A stretch of 64,000 nucleotides of DNA. Origin: Candidatus Zixiibacteriota bacterium (GTDB lineage: Bacteria; Zixibacteria; MSB-5A5; GN15; FEB-12). Under the pieces are notes generated by a model. The model ran no database searches, was not told where the DNA came from, and saw only the letters and a program-made list of their open reading frames with translations. This document shows positions 61,799 through 64,000 of the stretch, piece after piece (within the stretch, counting starts at the first letter, position 1; every line of letters starts with the position of its first letter). The position numbers were made by a program, and so were the translations under genes. The stretch spans positions 1 to 64,000 of the forward strand of contig JAVEYB010000007.1 in assembly GCA_034003725.1 (NCBI GenBank). Direction: 5' to 3'.

Positions 61799-62787
61799 GC
61801 GATCCCGCGCGCGAGCACCTTGCCGAGCAACTGCTCGTCATTATCCGCAAGAAACCCGGCGAGCGATTCGAGGTCGAAAAACTCGCTCGGCGGCTGTCCT
61901 GCGACAGCGAGCAGATCCGTTCTGCCGCACAACTGCTTCATGACTGGCGTTATCGGCTGAAGCGTCATCGCAGGACCGTGACCTTTGTCGCGGCGCCGGA
62001 CCTGCTGACCGAAATCGAAATAGCTCACAACATAAAGACCAAAACAATCGGCCGCACGCTGTGCTGTTACAATACGGTACAGTCGACCAACGATATCGCG
62101 GCCCAGAAAGCCGAACACGGCGCACCGCACGGGACGGTCGTTGTAGCCGACCGTCAGACCCGAGGTCGCGGCCGGCTGGGACGTATCTGGCATTCCCCGC
62201 CGGAGTCGGGCATTTATGTTTCCATCGTGCTCAGGCCGCCTTTTTCCCCGGAGCAGGCGCCCGCTCTTTCGATTATGACATCAATCGCGCTGGCGGACAC
62301 GTTCAATCGCTACGCGCCGCGAGAAGTGCAAATCAAGTGGCCCAATGACGTCTGGATCGGCGGCAAAAAGGCCGCGGGCATCCTGACCGAGCTTTCGGCC
62401 GACAAACACAAAATCAACCACGTGGTGGTTGGGGTCGGCATCAACGTCAACCAGGGGGTGCGCCAGTTCCCTCCCGAGTTGCGGCAGAGCGCAACGTCGC
62501 TTCGACGGGCCGTGAAACGCAAAGTACGGCGAATTGAGGTTCTGCAGGATTTCCTGGTGCGGTTCGAAAAGGAGTACGAGGTCTACCTCAAGGACGGCCT
62601 TCGCCCCTCACACGCGAAGATTCGTCGGTACTCATCGTTGATCGGACGGCAGATCGGTATTAGAACGGGAAATACGGTGATCGAAGGGGTGGCGATTGAT
62701 ATCGACAACGAGGGGCGCCTGATTATGGATCACAACGGCACGGCGGTGGCGATCACTGCCGGCGAGGTGTCGGTGGTGAAGAGGTAG
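61795..62787 (+). CDS. birA: Biotin--[acetyl-CoA-carboxylase] ligase / biotin repressor
   Basis: A 330-residue bifunctional BirA. An N-terminal winged-helix (about 8-70) precedes the ligase domain: VQSTNDIAAQ (near 100), VVADRQTRGRGRLGRIWHSP (GRGRxGR biotinyl-AMP loop), PALSIMTSIALADTF, VQIKWPNDVWIGGKKAAGILTE, VVVGVGINVNQ, and a C-terminal SH3-like domain (VIEGVAIDIDNEGRLIM). Both repressor and ligase parts look complete. It overlaps nadC by four bases (ATGA), so the two are coupled. No biotin operator can be identified without a target in the window. Confidence 0.96.
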   Translation: MSDPAREHLAEQLLVIIRKKPGERFEVEKLARRLSCDSEQIRSAAQLLHDWRYRLKRHRRTVTFVAAPDLLTEIEIAHNIKTKTIGRTLCCYNTVQSTNDIAAQKAEHGAPHGTVVVADRQTRGRGRLGRIWHSPPESGIYVSIVLRPPFSPEQAPALSIMTSIALADTFNRYAPREVQIKWPNDVWIGGKKAAGILTELSADKHKINHVVVGVGINVNQGVRQFPPELRQSATSLRRAVKRKVRRIEVLQDFLVRFEKEYEVYLKDGLRPSHAKIRRYSSLIGRQIGIRTGNTVIEGVAIDIDNEGRLIMDHNGTAVAITAGEVSVVKR

Positions 62788-62810
62788 GGTATCCGGCCGG
62801 CCCACCTGAG

Positions 62811-62839
62811 TTGCCTTAACGCAACTTCGTGCGTATCTT
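62811..62839 (+). promoter_or_regulatory. Promoter TTGCCT-N17-TATCTT, leaderless, NifU-like gene
   Basis: -35 at 62811-62816, -10 at 62834-62839, six bases, ATG 62846. No ribosome-binding site is possible in the six bases. Confidence 0.6.
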
Positions 62840-62845
62840 TCTCCC

Positions 62846-63214
62846 ATGTACAACGATACCATCATGGAGCACTTTCATAACCCGCGCAACGTGGGGGAGT
62901 TCGAGGACGCGGATGCGGTCGGACAGGCCGGAAACGCCGCCACCGGCGATGTCATGCGCATCTATTTGAAAGTCGCCGAGGGTCGGATCGTGGGGTGCCG
63001 CCACAAAACTTTCGGTAACGCCGTCGCAATCGCAGTCAGTTCCATGGCGTCGCTGATGATCGAAGGGAAAACGCTCGCCGAGGCCGAGCAGATCACCAAA
63101 GAAGACGTCTCCGAGGCGCTCGATGGCATCCCGCCCGACAAAATGTCCTGTTCCAACATGGCGCCCGATGCGATCAAGGCCGCGGTGGCGGACTACAGAA
63201 AGAAGCACCAGTAG
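62846..63214 (+). CDS. IscU/NifU-like protein missing two scaffold cysteines
   Basis: A 122-residue protein with clear IscU/NifU-N homology over its full length: MEHFHNPRNVGEFEDADAVG, then GNAATGDVM, HKTFGNAVAIAVSSMASLMIEGKTLAEA, PPDKMSCSNMAPDAIKAAVADY. The family ligands are Cys in GNPACGDVM and TFGCGAAIA, plus Cys in KMHCS. Here they are Thr33, Asn58 and Cys102 respectively, with Asp35 kept and an extra Cys51. A normal [2Fe-2S] scaffold function is therefore doubtful. It stands alone without iscS or iscA. Its promoter is leaderless. Confidence 0.85.
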   Translation: MYNDTIMEHFHNPRNVGEFEDADAVGQAGNAATGDVMRIYLKVAEGRIVGCRHKTFGNAVAIAVSSMASLMIEGKTLAEAEQITKEDVSEALDGIPPDKMSCSNMAPDAIKAAVADYRKKHQ

Positions 63215-63234
63215 GACGAACCGAACATTTGCCA

Positions 63235-63252
63235 TTCCTGCGAAGGCAGGAA
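63235..63252. repeat. Hairpin TTCCTGC-GAAG-GCAGGAA
   Basis: A 7-bp stem upstream of the intact GIY-YIG gene, of the same type as the palindromes at 16-35 and 100-117. Confidence 0.75.
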
Positions 63253-63354
63253 ACTATCCTGACAATCAACAGGAGTCGCAGACTCGACTCTGCATCGAGC
63301 GGCGTGTCTGTTTGTGACCGTCCAGCATTTCCTCCTTAACACATCTCTGACGAC

Positions 63355-63648
63355 GTGGGGACTTACCACATCTACATCCTCGCCAATAATCGAAATGGCA
63401 CTTTCTACATCGGGGTCACCAACGATCTTCTGCAGCGTGTGTATGAGCATCGAAACGACCTTATTGATGGATTCACACGCAAGTACGGAGTTCACCCTCT
63501 GGTCTATTTCTTGACTTGTGGCGACGCTTATTCCGCTATCCGGCGCGAGAAGCAGTTGAAGCGATGGAAGCGAGCCTGGAAGATCCGGTGGATTGAGGAG
63601 AGGAATCCGGAGTCGGTGGACTTGTGGCACTCACTAGGCGGGGAGTGA
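63355..63648 (+). CDS. Small GIY-YIG (URI-type) nuclease family protein
   Basis: A 97-residue single-domain protein. YHIYILANNRNGTFYIGVTNDLLQRVYEHRN has the GIY-equivalent IYI, the YIG motif and the conserved Arg; GFTRKYGV, REKQLKRWKRAWK and WIEERNPE with the conserved Glu/Asn follow. This is the COG2827-type layout. Reading starts at a GTG with no ribosome site, so expression is uncertain. It is bracketed by hairpin repeats (63235-63252 and 63681-63700), like the decayed copy at the other end of the window. Cellular function is unknown. Confidence 0.8.
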   Translation: MGTYHIYILANNRNGTFYIGVTNDLLQRVYEHRNDLIDGFTRKYGVHPLVYFLTCGDAYSAIRREKQLKRWKRAWKIRWIEERNPESVDLWHSLGGE

Positions 63649-63680
63649 CGCACCTGCGGCACGTCCGGAGTTGAGGATGG

Positions 63681-63700
63681 ATACCTGCCTACGCAGGTAT
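63681..63700. repeat. Hairpin ATACCTGC-CTAC-GCAGGTAT
   Basis: An 8-bp perfect stem, 33 bases after the GIY-YIG stop, preceded by GATGG and followed by GACA, the same frame as at 95-121. Confidence 0.8.
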
Positions 63701-63778
63701 GACAGAGAGGGGATGGTATGACAAAGCCTGGAAGGCGTGACGAACTTTGTCAGTCTTCTCAGCAGGACTCCACTCGCT

Positions 63779-64000
63779 CTACCCCTTCAGCTTCTCGATA
63801 TCCGCGCCTTTGCCCAGGACCACTAATATGTCTCCGTGTTTGATCTTGAATGATCCGGCCGGGGCGAAATCGAGCGCCTCGCTGCTCTGGTTTTTCACCG
63901 CCACCACCTGGATGTGGTACCTGTTGCGAAGGTCGAGATCCGTCAGCCGCTGGCCCGCAAAATTGCGCGGCGCGAGCACCTCGGCGACATAGTAGTCTTC
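63779..64000 (-). CDS. TrkA/RCK C-terminal domain protein (partial)
   Basis: The last 73 codons of a gene that enters from beyond the right edge. EVLAPRNFAGQRLTDLDLRN, VVAVKN and GDILVVLGKGADIEKLKG are the RCK-C (TrkA-C) domain that gates potassium channels or KtrAB/TrkAH transporters through ligand binding. The full gene and its membrane partner are outside the window. It converges with the GIY-YIG gene, and no terminator is seen between the stop and the hairpin at 63681-63700. Confidence 0.82.
   Translation of the reverse strand, partial: EDYYVAEVLAPRNFAGQRLTDLDLRNRYHIQVVAVKNQSSEALDFAPAGSFKIKHGDILVVLGKGADIEKLKG

Overview
The window is a GC-rich (about 60 %) bacterial chromosome segment. 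It resembles the FCB side of the tree (Bacteroidetes/Chlorobi relatives), most likely candidate phylum Zixibacteria; that placement is an inference. Supporting signs are a secreted mosaic protein ending in a dockerin-like pair of CGDANGD/CTGDD calcium repeats, two TonB-dependent receptors (one paired with a HmuY-type lipoprotein), FadL and Wzi outer-membrane proteins, a bacillithiol-type deacetylase, and promoters whose -10 box reads TAnnTT. No rRNA, tRNA, CRISPR array, phage or insertion sequence was recognised.

Layout. 1-6.2 kb: hairpin repeats, a decayed GIY-YIG gene, malic enzyme, a long dispersed repeat and the secreted mosaic protein. 6.2-15.1 kb: a glycan/small-molecule-modification-like set (two sugar-nucleotide-type SDRs, an SxtJ-like protein, a carbamoyltransferase, DUF5989, DUF418, an SGNH hydrolase, a class-V aminotransferase fold, a pYEATS protein). 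15.1-18.7 kb: bacillithiol-type deacetylase, an esterase-like lipoprotein and FadL. 19.3-26.2 kb: an exopolysaccharide locus (SLBB export protein, 39-aa ORF, catalytically dead aminotransferase-like protein, polyprenyl glycosylphosphotransferase, Wzi). 26.3-31.7 kb: greA, a small zinc-ribbon gene, the reverse transsulfuration pair (CBS plus PLP lyase), a short promoter-peptide-terminator unit and rsgA. 31.7-32.7 kb: tandem and dispersed repeats. 32.8-43.6 kb: mixed housekeeping and conserved genes, including a DUF6132-like gene with an in-frame UGA at an expected cysteine, NfeD/SPFH, and an AmmeMemoRadiSam B-A fusion. 43.7-51.5 kb: a membrane spermidine-synthase-like protein, a TPP-riboswitch-controlled TonB receptor plus SSS symporter, and arsR-arsM. 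51.5-55.9 kb: a five-gene operon (HEAT-cyclophilin, secreted protein, adenosine-specific kinase, PC4-like protein, GNAT). 56-60.9 kb: HmuY plus TonB receptor and a divergent KARI-like protein. 60.9-64 kb: nadC-birA, a ligand-poor IscU/NifU-like protein, an intact GIY-YIG gene between hairpins, and the end of a TrkA/RCK gene.

The most striking points are: (i) a candidate selenocysteine codon in the DUF6132-like gene; (ii) a recurring promoter geometry TTGnnn-N17-TAnnTT-N6-ATG, without Shine-Dalgarno, that implies leaderless mRNAs; (iii) several conserved folds that have lost catalytic or ligand residues (HisC-like, IscU-like, KARI-like, esterase-like); and (iv) repeat families whose copies lie far apart in the window. 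All calls come from reading the sequence alone; no database search was run.
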